Part shown: piece after piece, positions 17,067-25,903 of the stretch
Layout of the letters: each line of letters starts with the position of its first letter
How positions within the stretch are numbered: the first letter of the stretch is position 1
Source of the DNA: Roseicella aerolata
GTDB lineage: Bacteria > Pseudomonadota > Alphaproteobacteria > Acetobacterales > Acetobacteraceae
DNA length: 64,000 nucleotides
Direction: 5' to 3'
Assembly: GCF_020523605.1 (NCBI RefSeq)
Contig: NZ_JAJAQI010000018.1
Coordinates: forward strand, 1-64,000
The notes under the pieces: model-generated
What the model saw: only the letters and a program-made list of their open reading frames with translations
Databases searched by the model: none
Told to the model about the DNA's origin: nothing
Made by a program: the position numbers and the translations under genes

Positions 17067-18197
17067 CTAGCCGGCCGCGCGCAGCGCCCGCTTCAGGCGC
17101 CAGGCCAGCGGCAGGGCCAGGGCGCAGAGCGCCGCCATCGCCCAGAATCCCTGCCCGCCCCAGGCGGCATAGAGCGGGCCGGAGGCAAAGGTCAGCAGCC
17201 CCGAGGCCAGCCCGACGCCGAGCGAGGCGTGCAGCGTCTGCGCCGTCGCGGCCTGGGCGGGGGGCATGCCGCCCAGCACCCGCATCGCCGCCAGGTGCTG
17301 CGCCCCGAAGGTCACGGCATGCAGCAACTGCACGGCGGCCAGTGCCGGCAGCCAGCTGGTCTCGGCCGTGACGCCCCAGCGGACCAGCCCCGCCGCGGCG
17401 GCCAGCGCCGCCAGCCCGGCCGCGCCCAGCCGGTCGGCGACCGGCTTGCCCCAGAGGAAGAGCGCGACCTCCGCCACCACCCCCTCCGCCCAGAGCAGGC
17501 CGATGACCCCGGGCGAGAGGCCGGCTGCCTGCCAGTGCAGCGTGGCGAAGCCGTAATAGAGCGCATGGCTGCCCTGGATCAGCGCCGAGAGCGGCAGGAT
17601 CCGCCGGAAGGCCGGGGAGGCGAAGGGCGCCCGGAAACCGCCCCGCCCGCCCCCGCCCCGGCGCAGCGGCGGCAGGCCGCGCGCCGCCAGCGCGGTCAGC
17701 GCCAGGCAGGCCGAGGCCAGCCAGATCACGCTCGTCACCCCGAAGCCCTGCACCGCCTGCCCCGCCGCGACGGCCGCCAGGATGAAGGAGAGGGAGCCGG
17801 CCGAGCGCACCCGCCCGTAGTCGAAGCGCCGCTCCCGCGCCGCGCCCAGGCAGAGCGCGTCCGAGAGGGGGATCACCGGCGCGTTCACCATGGCGTGCAG
17901 TACGGCGACCAGCAGCAGCGCGACGAAGCCCTGCGCCAGGGCGAAGCCGGTCACCGTGCAGGCGGCCAGCGCCGCGGCCAGCACCAGGATGGTCCGCGCA
18001 TCGCCGAAGCCATCCGCCCCGCGCCCCACCGCAGGCGCCGCCAGCAACCGCACGGCCGAGCCGGCGGCGAGGATCAGCGCGATCTGCTCCGGCCCCAGCC
18101 CCTGCCCGGCCAGCACCGCCGGCAGGAAGGGCATCAGCACGCCGACGGCGGCGAATTGCGCGGCAAAAAGCAGGGCGAAGCGGGTGGGAACCGGCAT
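17067..18197 (-). CDS. MFS transporter of the 3-phenylpropionate transporter-like type
   Basis: The 376-residue protein has about 12 hydrophobic segments and the MFS loop motif GRGADGFGDAR after the second. The pattern VPTRFALLFAAQFAAVGVLMPFLPAVLAGQGL and DYGRVRSAGSLSFILA matches the MFS_1-like group that includes HcaT. The substrate is unknown. Start at ATG 18197 gives MPVPTRFALLF; longer frames upstream are antisense to the helicase. It is divergent from the helicase gene, about 155 bases away, and ends 84 bases before the CFA synthase gene on the same strand. Confidence 0.85.
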   Translation of the reverse strand: MPVPTRFALLFAAQFAAVGVLMPFLPAVLAGQGLGPEQIALILAAGSAVRLLAAPAVGRGADGFGDARTILVLAAALAACTVTGFALAQGFVALLLVAVLHAMVNAPVIPLSDALCLGAARERRFDYGRVRSAGSLSFILAAVAAGQAVQGFGVTSVIWLASACLALTALAARGLPPLRRGGGGRGGFRAPFASPAFRRILPLSALIQGSHALYYGFATLHWQAAGLSPGVIGLLWAEGVVAEVALFLWGKPVADRLGAAGLAALAAAAGLVRWGVTAETSWLPALAAVQLLHAVTFGAQHLAAMRVLGGMPPAQAATAQTLHASLGVGLASGLLTFASGPLYAAWGGQGFWAMAALCALALPLAWRLKRALRAAG

Positions 18198-18353
18198 GGC
18201 GCGGGGCGTCAGCGGCCCGGCCGGGGGCCGGGAGATGCCGCGCGGCGGGCCGGTCCGCGGGCGGCATGGTCTCGTTCTGCGGGCATCATCGCCCACTAAC
18301 CCCCGGCCGGCGCGGTTGCAAATCGCGCGTATCCGGCCCATGCATGGGCCCGC

Positions 18354-21300
18354 ATGCCGGATACCCACCCCCCCATGTTCGACGCCCGGGTCAAGGCCGT
18401 GTTGGGCCCTACCAACACCGGCAAGACGCATCTGGCGATCACCCGCCTGCTCGCCCACAGCAGCGGCATCATCGGTTTCCCGCTCCGCCTGCTGGCGCGC
18501 GAGAATTACGACCGCATGGTGGCCGCCAAGGGCGAGCGCTACGTCGCCCTGATCACGGGGGAGGAGAAGATCATCCCGCCGGAGGCGAAGTGGTTCGCCT
18601 GCACGGTCGAGGCCATGCCGCTCGACCGAAGGGTCGAGTTCGTGGCGGTGGACGAGATCCAGCTCTGCGCCGACCCCGACCGCGGCCATGTCTTCACCGA
18701 CCGGCTGCTGAACGCCCGCGGCATGGTCGAGACCATGTTCATGGGCGCCGAGACCATCCGGCCGCTGCTGCAGCGCCTGGTCCCGCAGGCCGAGGTCGAG
18801 ACGCGCCCGCGCCTCTCCCAGCTGACCCATGCCGGCCCGGCCAAGCTGACCCGCCTGCCGCCGCGCAGCGCCGTCGTCGCCTTCTCGGCGGCCGAGGTCT
18901 ATGCGATCGCCGAGGCCATCCGCCGCCGCCGCGGCGGCTGCGCCGTGGTGATGGGGCGCCTCAGCCCCCGCACCCGCAACGCCCAGGTGGCGCTCTACCA
19001 GAACCGGGAGGTGGACTTCCTGGTGGCGACGGACGCCATCGGGATGGGGCTCAACATGGATGTGGACCATGTGGCCTTCGCCGCCCTGCAGAAATTCGAC
19101 GGCCACAAGGCCCGGGCGCTCACGGCGCAGGAGGCGGCGCAGATCGCCGGCCGCGCCGGGCGCGGCATGCGTGACGGCACCTTCGGCACCACCGGGGACT
19201 GCCCGCCCCTGCCGGACGAGATCGTCCACAAGGTCGAGAACCATAATTTCGAGACGCTGCAGACGCTGGCCTGGCGGAACAGCGAGCTCGACCTCACCAG
19301 CGTCGATGCGCTGCTCGACAGCCTCTCGACCCCGCCGCCCTTCCCCGGCCTTGCCCGCGGGAACGATGCGGACGACTTCATCACGCTGTCCATGCTGGCG
19401 CGGGAGGAGGAGGTGCGCGGCCTTGCCCATGGCCGCAACCGCGTCCGTCTCCTCTGGGAAGCCTGCCAGGTGCCGGATTTCCGCAAGCTGGCGGACGATA
19501 CCCATGTCCGGCTCTGCGGCCGCATCTTCAAGCACCTGGCCGAGGACGGCGTCCTGCCGGATGACTGGGTGGCCGGCCAGATCGGGCAGTGCGGCAATAC
19601 CGAGGGCGACCTCGACACGCTGATGGCCCGCCTCGCCAATATCCGCGTCTGGTCCTATATCGCCGCCCGCGCCGACTGGACCCGCGACGCCGCGACCTTC
19701 CAGGCGGAGGCCCGCAAGGCCGAGGACGCCGTCTCCGACGCGCTGCATGAGCGGCTGACCGCCCGCTTCGTGGACCGCCGCGCCGCGCATCTGATCCGTC
19801 GCCTGGATGATACGGAGGAGGACCTGCTCTCCGCCGTCACCCGCCAGGGCGAGGTGGTGGTGGAGGGCCATGCGGTCGGCCGCGTGGAGGGTTTCCTCTT
19901 CCACCCCGAGACCGAGGCGGAGACGGAGGAGGAGCGCAAGCTGGTGCTGCGCGCCGCCCGCCGCGCGCTGCGGGAGGAGATGCCGCGCCGCATCGCGGCG
20001 GTGGAGACGGCGAAGGACGAGGCCTTCGCCCTGACGCCCGGCCACCGCATCACCTGGACCAGCCCCGGCGCCGCGCCGGCCGAGATCGCCCGGCTCCGCC
20101 CGGGCTCCGAGCCTGGCAAGCCGCAGGTCGAGGTGCTGGCCAGCGAGTTCCTGGACGGCGCCCAGCGCGAGCGCGTCCGCGCCCGCCTCGCCAAATGGGT
20201 CGAGGGGCTGGTGGGCAAGGAGCTCGCCATCCTGTCCACCATCGAGGCCAAGGCAGAGGCCGAGGGCGCGCTGCGCGGCCCGGCCTTCCAGCTGCGCGAG
20301 CATCTCGGCCTCGTCCCCGGCAACACCAATGCCGAGATCAACCAGGACCTCCGGCAGAAGTTGAAGGCGATCGGCGTCCGCGCTGGCCGCTTCGCCCTGT
20401 TTGTCCCGGAGGCACTGAAGCCGCGTGCCATGGCGCTGCGCGCCCAGCTCTGGGCCATGTCGCGCAACATCGACACGCCGCCCCTGCCCGCCCCCGGCCT
20501 GGTGGCGCTGCAACTGCGCGAGGCGCAGGACGGCGAGGAGAATCCTCCGCCGCCGATCGGCTGGCCGACCGGCTTCGCCCAGGCCATGGGCTGGCTGCCG
20601 GCGGGCCCCGTGCTGCTGCGCCTCGATGTCGCGGAGCGGATCGCGGCCGAGCTCGGCTTCCTGACCCGCCGCGCGCCTGCGCCGCCGCCGCCCGACCTGG
20701 CCAGCCGGCTGGGGGTGAAGGCCGACACGCTGGGCGCGGCGCTGACCGCGCTCGGCTTCCGGCTGCTGGAGCCGCCGCCGCTCGCCGAGAACGAGTACGG
20801 ACCGCCGACGCCGCTGCGCGTCGCCCAGCCGCGGCCGCAGCACCACCAGCACCATCGTGGCCCGCGCCACCAGGGCCGCCCCGGCCAGGGGCCGCGCCCG
20901 GATGGCCAGCGGCAGGACGGGCCGCGCCATGGCCGCCGGGAGGACCGCCGCGAGGCGCGGCCGGACGGCCAGCGCGAGGCTCGCCCGCCGCAGGAGGGCC
21001 GCCCGCCGCGGGAGCACCATGCCCCGCGCGACCGCCAGGAAGGCAGGCCGCCGCGCGACCGGCAGGAAGGGCGCCCGCCGCGCGACCGTGACCGCCGCCC
21101 GCCGCGGGAGCAGCGCGAGGCCCGGCCCGCCCCGCAGCCGGAGGTGCCGCTGCCGCCGCCGACCAGCGCGGCGATGATCTTCTATGGCCCGCCCATCCCG
21201 CCCGAACTGCGCAAGGGCCCGGGCAAGCTGGAGGTGACGCGCGGCGGCTTCGGCGGAAAGCCGTTCCAGAACCGCGACCGCGGCCCGGGCGGACCGCCGC

Positions 21301-21482
21301 GCGGCCCGCGGCCGGACCGGCGCGAGGAGGATCGCGGCCCGCGCGGCCCCCGCGCCGATCATCCCTCCCATCGGGGCGAGCGGCCGGAGGCGCCGCCGCG
21401 CGGCAAGCCGGCCGAGCCCGCCGGGCCGAACCCGGATTCGCCCTTCGCGGTCCTGGCGCGGCTCAAGCTGCAGCAGGGCTGA
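18354..21482 (+). CDS. SUV3-like superfamily 2 RNA helicase with an Arg/Pro-rich tail
   Basis: This 1042-residue alphaproteobacterial relative of the mitochondrial RNA helicase SUV3 has Walker A GPTNTGKT at 18-25, motif II VDEIQL, motif V FLVATDAIGMGLNMD and motif VI QIAGRAGRG. The central part (residues about 280-700) matches SUV3-type helicases of this class. From about residue 820 the protein becomes low-complexity, rich in Arg, Pro, Gly and Gln, with three tandem 9-residue units of the type RDRQEGRPP; it ends in an ordered segment (GPNPDSPFAVLARLKLQQG). Such tails usually bind RNA. No clear ribosome site precedes the ATG; a second Met at residue 8 is possible. RNA turnover is the likely role (inference). 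Confidence 0.9.
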   Translation: MPDTHPPMFDARVKAVLGPTNTGKTHLAITRLLAHSSGIIGFPLRLLARENYDRMVAAKGERYVALITGEEKIIPPEAKWFACTVEAMPLDRRVEFVAVDEIQLCADPDRGHVFTDRLLNARGMVETMFMGAETIRPLLQRLVPQAEVETRPRLSQLTHAGPAKLTRLPPRSAVVAFSAAEVYAIAEAIRRRRGGCAVVMGRLSPRTRNAQVALYQNREVDFLVATDAIGMGLNMDVDHVAFAALQKFDGHKARALTAQEAAQIAGRAGRGMRDGTFGTTGDCPPLPDEIVHKVENHNFETLQTLAWRNSELDLTSVDALLDSLSTPPPFPGLARGNDADDFITLSMLAREEEVRGLAHGRNRVRLLWEACQVPDFRKLADDTHVRLCGRIFKHLAEDGVLPDDWVAGQIGQCGNTEGDLDTLMARLANIRVWSYIAARADWTRDAATFQAEARKAEDAVSDALHERLTARFVDRRAAHLIRRLDDTEEDLLSAVTRQGEVVVEGHAVGRVEGFLFHPETEAETEEERKLVLRAARRALREEMPRRIAAVETAKDEAFALTPGHRITWTSPGAAPAEIARLRPGSEPGKPQVEVLASEFLDGAQRERVRARLAKWVEGLVGKELAILSTIEAKAEAEGALRGPAFQLREHLGLVPGNTNAEINQDLRQKLKAIGVRAGRFALFVPEALKPRAMALRAQLWAMSRNIDTPPLPAPGLVALQLREAQDGEENPPPPIGWPTGFAQAMGWLPAGPVLLRLDVAERIAAELGFLTRRAPAPPPPDLASRLGVKADTLGAALTALGFRLLEPPPLAENEYGPPTPLRVAQPRPQHHQHHRGPRHQGRPGQGPRPDGQRQDGPRHGRREDRREARPDGQREARPPQEGRPPREHHAPRDRQEGRPPRDRQEGRPPRDRDRRPPREQREARPAPQPEVPLPPPTSAAMIFYGPPIPPELRKGPGKLEVTRGGFGGKPFQNRDRGPGGPPRGPRPDRREEDRGPRGPRADHPSHRGERPEAPPRGKPAEPAGPNPDSPFAVLARLKLQQG
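21027..21107 (+). repeat. Three tandem 27-bp units inside the helicase tail
   Basis: CGCGACCG begins a unit at 21027, 21054 and 21081, exactly 27 bases apart, encoding RDRQEGRPP twice and then a diverged RDRDRRPP. The surrounding tail has looser versions (EGRPPRE, REARP). The repeat length is a whole number of codons, so copy-number change would not break the frame. Confidence 0.75.
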
Positions 21483-21486
21483 CCAC

Positions 21487-21512
21487 CCGGGGGCGTGACC
21501 TGGCGCCCCCGG
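21487..21512 (+). terminator. GC hairpin right after the helicase gene
   Basis: CCGGGGGCG (21487-21495) and CGCCCCCGG (21504-21512) form a perfect 9-pair stem with an 8-base loop, four bases after the stop. It has no T run. It could limit readthrough into the S4-domain gene 67 bases on. Confidence 0.5.
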
Positions 21513-21578
21513 CAAAGCGGTGGCGCGCCGCCGCGGCGCGCCGCACTCTGGGGGCCTTCGGGGAGGGGGCATGACAGC

Positions 21579-21884
21579 GTGGCGGAAGGCGGCGAGGACC
21601 GGGACTGGCAGCGGCTCGACAAATGGCTCTGGTGCGCGCGGGTGGCGAAGACCCGCAGCGCCTGCGCCCGCATCGTCGAAGGCGGCAGCGTCCGCATCAA
21701 CCGGCAGCCGACCGACAAGCCGCATGCGAAGCTGCGCGCGGGCGATGTGCTGACCTTCGCGCTCGGCTCGCCCGAGCGGGGGGTGGTGCGGGTGTGGAAG
21801 GTGGTCGCGCTCGGTGACCGGCGCGGCCCGGCGACCGAAGCGCGGACCCTGTTCGAGGATCTCTCGGCGGCGGGACCGGCCTGA
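21579..21884 (+). CDS. S4-domain RNA-binding protein, Hsp15-like
   Basis: The 101-residue protein carries an S4 domain ([33 protein letters not shown]), followed by [13 protein letters not shown] and a short basic tail, as in the Hsp15/HslR family, which in Escherichia coli binds stalled 50S subunits with attached nascent chains. The start is taken at GTG 21579; GGGAGGGGGC lies about ten bases upstream. It follows the helicase on the same strand, so the two RNA-binding proteins may be related in function (inference). Confidence 0.82.
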   Translation: MAEGGEDRDWQRLDKWLWCARVAKTRSACARIVEGGSVRINRQPTDKPHAKLRAGDVLTFALGSPERGVVRVWKVVALGDRRGPATEARTLFEDLSAAGPA

Positions 21885-22053
21885 ACCTGATCCGGGCGCC
21901 TATTCACGCTTCTCTGCGCCTGATCTGATCTTATTCCCGCTTCGTTTTGGTGATTTTCGCCCCCCCTCCGGCCAGCCAGTGGCTTGCCAGAGGCCGCGTC
22001 GCGGTCCATGTCTCCCCCCCTGCCGCATCGCCGGGCCTGAGGGACTGCCAGCC

Positions 22054-22386
22054 GTGACCTATGTCGTTCTCGAGAACTGCATCAAGTGCAAGTACATGGA
22101 CTGCGTGGAGGTCTGTCCGGTGGACTGCTTCTACGTCGGCGAGAACATGCTGGTCATCCATCCGGACGAGTGCATCGATTGCGGCGTCTGCGAGCCGGAA
22201 TGCCCCGCCGAGGCGATCGTGCCGGACAGCGACGACCGCGCCGCCGAATGGGCCGAGTTGAACCGGACCTATGCCGCGCAGTGGCCGAACATCACCCGCA
22301 AGGGCGAGCCGCCGGCCGATGCCGATGAATGGAAGGACAAGCCCGGCAAGAAGGACCTGTTCAGCGCGGAGCCCGGCCAGCCCTAG
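22054..22386 (+). CDS. fdxA: 7Fe ferredoxin of the FdxA type
   Basis: The 110-residue ferredoxin has [22 protein letters not shown] (C9, C12, C17, C21, C25) and [17 protein letters not shown], the arrangement of Azotobacter ferredoxin I with one 3Fe-4S and one 4Fe-4S cluster. The C-terminal half ([35 protein letters not shown]) also matches that family. It is a low-potential electron carrier; its partner is not known from context. Start GTG 22054 is the only one that gives the family N-terminus (MTYVVLENC). A hairpin follows the stop. Confidence 0.93.
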   Translation: MTYVVLENCIKCKYMDCVEVCPVDCFYVGENMLVIHPDECIDCGVCEPECPAEAIVPDSDDRAAEWAELNRTYAAQWPNITRKGEPPADADEWKDKPGKKDLFSAEPGQP

Positions 22387-22394
22387 GGCCAGCA

Positions 22395-22420
22395 TCGCCT
22401 GAGTGGCCCTGCTCAGGCGA
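22395..22420 (+). terminator. Hairpin after the ferredoxin gene
   Basis: TCGCCTGAG (22395-22403) pairs perfectly with CTCAGGCGA (22412-22420) across an 8-base loop, eight bases after the stop. No T run follows. Confidence 0.55.
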
Positions 22421-22571
22421 CGCATCGCGCCTGTCCGGCTGGACGGCCGAGGCGGCTCGCAGGGAGTGTGACTCCGCCCCGCGAATCCCGGCATGCGGCG
22501 GTCCGGCATGGCCATGGACGGGCGGGAGCCCCGCAGGCGTACCGGCCCCGGACGCGCTCCGGCGTCTGGCC

Positions 22572-23012
22572 TCAGTCTCTGCCGGCGCCATCCCGCTGCC
22601 GGCGGCCGATCACGGGCCGCGCGCCCGTTTGCGCCTGGACGATGACGCTGCGCACCGCCTCGCCCAGTTCGTTGCTCTGAATCGGCTTCTGCAGCCGCGC
22701 CGTGGGCCAGCCGAGGCCCCGCAGATCCGCCTGCGGCGCATCCGGGTCATAGCCTGTCACCACCACCACCGGCAGGTTCGGCTGCCGCTCCCGCAGCCGG
22801 CGGATCACGCCATGGCCCAGCAGCCGGCCATTCAGCCGCAGATTGACCACCGCCACCGCGAGCCCGTCCGGTGACATGGCCAGCGCCGCCGCCTCGGTGC
22901 AGGCGATCTGCGTCTCGAACCCCTCGGCCTGCAGGACATCCTGCATCTCGAGCGCGAGCAGCGCCTCGTCCTCCACCACCAGCGCCAGAGGCGCCCTGCC
23001 CTGCTGATCCAT
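22572..23012 (-). CDS. Receiver-domain protein lacking the phospho-acceptor Asp
   Basis: This 146-residue stand-alone CheY-like receiver has the acidic pair in LVVEDEALL (E14, D15), the TG of VVVVTGYDP and the Lys of LQKPIQ. In AVVNLRLNG, however, Asn57 (codon AAT) is where the phospho-acceptor Asp is expected (compare AVVDLRL). If the alignment is right, the protein cannot be phosphorylated normally and may be a constitutive or decoy partner. It lies 93 bases downstream of the kinase gene on the same strand, so it is probably co-transcribed with it. No output domain is present; the tail is basic. Confidence 0.82.
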   Translation of the reverse strand: MDQQGRAPLALVVEDEALLALEMQDVLQAEGFETQIACTEAAALAMSPDGLAVAVVNLRLNGRLLGHGVIRRLRERQPNLPVVVVTGYDPDAPQADLRGLGWPTARLQKPIQSNELGEAVRSVIVQAQTGARPVIGRRQRDGAGRD

Positions 23013-23105
23013 GCGTCCCCGGACCCGGTTCCGATGGCGCCCAAGCTCGCGCCGAACGCGAAACTATCGGATCGGAATGGTTACCAAAGCACACAGCCGC
23101 GTGCT

Positions 23106-24305
23106 TCACGCCAGTGACAATGGCCGCAGCACCAGGCTGAGCCGCGTGCCCCGGCCGGTCGCCGTCCAGTCGAGCCGGGCCGAGAGCTGCCGGGCCAGCC
23201 CATCGATCAGCCGCATGCCGGTGCCGCCGGTGCGCTCCGCCGGCAGGCCCCGCCCGTCATCCCACAGCAGCAGCCGCGCCTCGCCGCCCCGCGCCGGCTC
23301 CAGCCGCAGACCGATGGTCCCGCCATCGGTCTCGAAAGCGTATTTCAGGCTGTTGGTGATGAACTCGTTGACGATAAGGCCGAGCGGCGCCGCCTGCTCC
23401 GGCCGCACGATCATGCGGCGCATCTCCAGCACCAGGCGGATGCGCCGCTCCTCCTCGGCATGGAAGCGCAGCAGCGTGCCCGCCAGCTCGCCGAGATAGG
23501 CGCCGAGATCGACCCGGTCCACATCGCCGGCCAGGTAGAGCTTGTCATGCAGCAGCCGCAGCGCGTCGACGCGCTGGCGCACCACCTGCAGCGCCTCCTG
23601 CGCCTCGGGGGTCGTGGCCCGCCGCACCTGCAATTGCATCAGGCCGACGATGACCATCAGGTTGTTCTTCACGCGGTGCTGCAACTCGCGGAACAGCCGC
23701 TCGATATCGGCGGCGCGGGCGCGCAGCTCGTCGCCCGCGCGCAGGCGCTCCACCGCCGCGGCCAGCATGTTGGCATAGGTCTGCAGGAAGGCGATCTCGT
23801 CGCCGTCGAAGGCACGCGGCTCCCGGCTGTCCACCTCCAGGATGCCATAGGGCGGCCTGCCATCGGCGCCGATGACGAGGACGTTCACGAAGGACCGCAC
23901 GCCATGCTCCACCATGAAGGGGGGCAGGCGGAAGCGCTCCTCCTGGTCGGTGTCGGCGCAGGCCAGCGCCTCCGGCGTCGCCAGGGCCAGGCCCTCCAGC
24001 GTGCCGGGATCGGCCTGCAGCGTGACCTGCCCGACCACGCCCGGCTGCCAGCCGACGCCGGCCCGCACCAGCAGCGTCCGGCCATCCGGCTGCAGTTCCA
24101 GCACCTTGGCGAGGCCGGTGCCGAGCCCCTCCGCGACCAGCCGGCAGGCATCGTGCAGGATCTCCTGCAGATCCTCGGAATGCAGTGCCAGTTCGCCGAA
24201 GCGCGCCAGCGCCGTCTGCTGCGCCAGCAGCCTGTCCCCGCTGCGCTGCGTCGGTTCGAGCATGGCGGTTGAAAAGCCAGGCCGGGCATTCGGTTCCGCA
24301 GGCAT
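23106..24305 (-). CDS. GAF-domain sensor histidine kinase, HWE/HisKA_2 type
   Basis: This roughly 400-residue soluble kinase has a GAF domain (residues about 40-185; LQEILHDACRLVAEGLG, PYGILEVDSREPRAF) followed by the HisKA_2 box ELQHRVKNNL with phospho-acceptor His210, and the ATPase domain (LGLIVNEFITNSLKYAF, WDDGRGLP, GTGMRLIDGLARQL). No transmembrane segment is visible, so it should sense a cytoplasmic signal or small ligand through GAF. The start is uncertain: ATG 24305 or ATG 24263 both leave the domains whole. It is divergent from an MFS gene and upstream of the receiver that lacks its Asp. Confidence 0.88.
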   Translation of the reverse strand: MPAEPNARPGFSTAMLEPTQRSGDRLLAQQTALARFGELALHSEDLQEILHDACRLVAEGLGTGLAKVLELQPDGRTLLVRAGVGWQPGVVGQVTLQADPGTLEGLALATPEALACADTDQEERFRLPPFMVEHGVRSFVNVLVIGADGRPPYGILEVDSREPRAFDGDEIAFLQTYANMLAAAVERLRAGDELRARAADIERLFRELQHRVKNNLMVIVGLMQLQVRRATTPEAQEALQVVRQRVDALRLLHDKLYLAGDVDRVDLGAYLGELAGTLLRFHAEEERRIRLVLEMRRMIVRPEQAAPLGLIVNEFITNSLKYAFETDGGTIGLRLEPARGGEARLLLWDDGRGLPAERTGGTGMRLIDGLARQLSARLDWTATGRGTRLSLVLRPLSLA

Positions 24306-24367
24306 GACGGGCCGGCCATGCGGTGCCGGCACTGGCAGCGGGGGCGCAGCCGTTTACGCTCGGCCCC

Positions 24368-25513
24368 GTGTCCAGCTTCCTCCGCCATGCCCTCGCGGGC
24401 GCCGCCGCCACCGCCTCGGGCAACGGGCTCGCGCGCTTTGCCTATGTCCCGCTCTTCCCGGCCATGGTCGGGGCAGGCTGGGTGAATGGTGGGGAGGCGG
24501 GGACGCTCGGCGCCGCCGCGCTGCTCGGCTACCTCATCGGCACGCTGCTCGGGCGCCGGTCCGCGCGCCGCCTCGGCGTACCGGGCACGCTCGATCTCGG
24601 CATGGCGCTGGTCGCCCTCTCCCTCGCGGCCTGTGCCTGGAATGGCGGCTTCTGGTGGTTCCTGCTCTGGCGGACCATGGCGGGGGTGGCGGGCGGGCTG
24701 CTGATGGCGCTGGCCGGCCCGGCCACCCAGGCCTCCGTGCCGCCCGAGCGGCGCGGCGCGGCGGGTGGCGTGGTGATCGCCGGGGTGGGCCTCGGCATCG
24801 CCACCGGCGCGCTGGCCGTGCCGGCGCTGCTGGGCACGGGCCTGCCGGGCACCTGGCTCGGCCTCGCCATGCTCGTGCTGCTGCTCTGGGCCTTCGCGCA
24901 TCCGCGCTGGCCGGACATGGCGGTGACGGGCGTCGCGGCCGAGCCGCCGCCGCGCGCCCGCCTCCTCCTGCTGCTCTATGGGCTGCACGGGGCGGGGATG
25001 GTGCCGCCGATGGTCTACCTGGCCGATCTCGCGGCGCGGGGCCGGGGCCTCGGTATCGAGATCGGCGCGCTGCTCTGGCTGGTCTTCGGCCTGGCGGGCA
25101 TCGCGGGCGGGGTGCTGAGCGGGCGGGTGGTGGACCGGTTCGGCGGGCGGCGGACGCTGCTGGCCTGGCTGCTGGTCCAGGCCCTGGCCCTCGCCCTCGC
25201 CCTGCCGCCGGTGGCCGCGCTGGTGTTGCCGGCCGCCGCCGCCGCGGGCTTCGCGGCGATCGGCGTGACGACGGTGACGCTCGGCGTGACGCGGGAAATG
25301 GCGGGGCCGCGGGCGACCGGGCTCTGGGTGCAGTGCACCGCGGTCTTCGCGGTGGTGCAGACGGTGGTGGGCTTCGCCCTGGCCGCCCTGTTCGCCGCGA
25401 CGGGGGAGAGCCATGCGGCGGTCTTCGGCACGGGGCTCGCCTTCTCGCTGGCTGCCTTCGTCGCCTCCATCGCGCTGGCGCGCCAGCCGCCGGTGCGGCT
25501 GGCGGAGTGGTGA
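24368..25513 (+). CDS. YbfB/YjiJ-type MFS transporter
   Basis: The product of about 381 residues has ten to twelve hydrophobic helices. The N-terminal helix with ASGNGLARFAYVPLFPAM and the LIGTLLGRRSARRLG loop match the YbfB/YjiJ group (consensus like G-GRFAYTPLLP). The substrate is unknown. The start is taken as GTG 24368; a GTG 45 bases upstream would overlap the divergent kinase start. It lies head to head with the GAF kinase gene. Confidence 0.82.
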   Translation: MSSFLRHALAGAAATASGNGLARFAYVPLFPAMVGAGWVNGGEAGTLGAAALLGYLIGTLLGRRSARRLGVPGTLDLGMALVALSLAACAWNGGFWWFLLWRTMAGVAGGLLMALAGPATQASVPPERRGAAGGVVIAGVGLGIATGALAVPALLGTGLPGTWLGLAMLVLLLWAFAHPRWPDMAVTGVAAEPPPRARLLLLLYGLHGAGMVPPMVYLADLAARGRGLGIEIGALLWLVFGLAGIAGGVLSGRVVDRFGGRRTLLAWLLVQALALALALPPVAALVLPAAAAAGFAAIGVTTVTLGVTREMAGPRATGLWVQCTAVFAVVQTVVGFALAALFAATGESHAAVFGTGLAFSLAAFVASIALARQPPVRLAEW

Positions 25514-25903
25514 GCGCAGGGACCGGAGGCTGTCACAGGCGCGCGAATGTTGCGCCCGGCACCGTCGCGCGAGCAGCAACAACCGGAGTAGTGCCGAAGC
25601 CCCGCCGCGGTCGCGGAGGCGCGGCCATGCGCCTCCACCAACATATAGCGGCAGCGCTACATCGCATTTTACGTTCCCAACGTCGGCCGCCCCACTCTGT
25701 ATAGACGGAACCCACAGACACGGTCCGCAATGCCAAGAATCGGGCAGCTTGAGCGAAAACCCTCTCTGTCAATAGAGAACATTGCATCAACACGGTCTGC
25801 GGCGAAGAAAAATCCTTCTACGAGCCATTGGCGGCGCATAGACACCTATTGATCGCGAGCCTTGGCTTAGGCATATTAGCCGTTACGGAGACAGGGGCAC
25901 GTT
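25514..25903. other. Lower-GC intergenic region at the left edge of the VapD islet
   Basis: From about 25660 the GC content drops clearly (stretches such as gaagaaaaatccttctac), unlike the flanking 70% GC genes. I see no gene with a domain or ribosome site. The promoter of the winged-helix gene should lie here. Confidence 0.5.

Noticed and set aside
17067-21725. A 1552-codon minus-strand frame
   Set aside because: Only its last 376 codons are the MFS transporter; the rest is antisense to the helicase.
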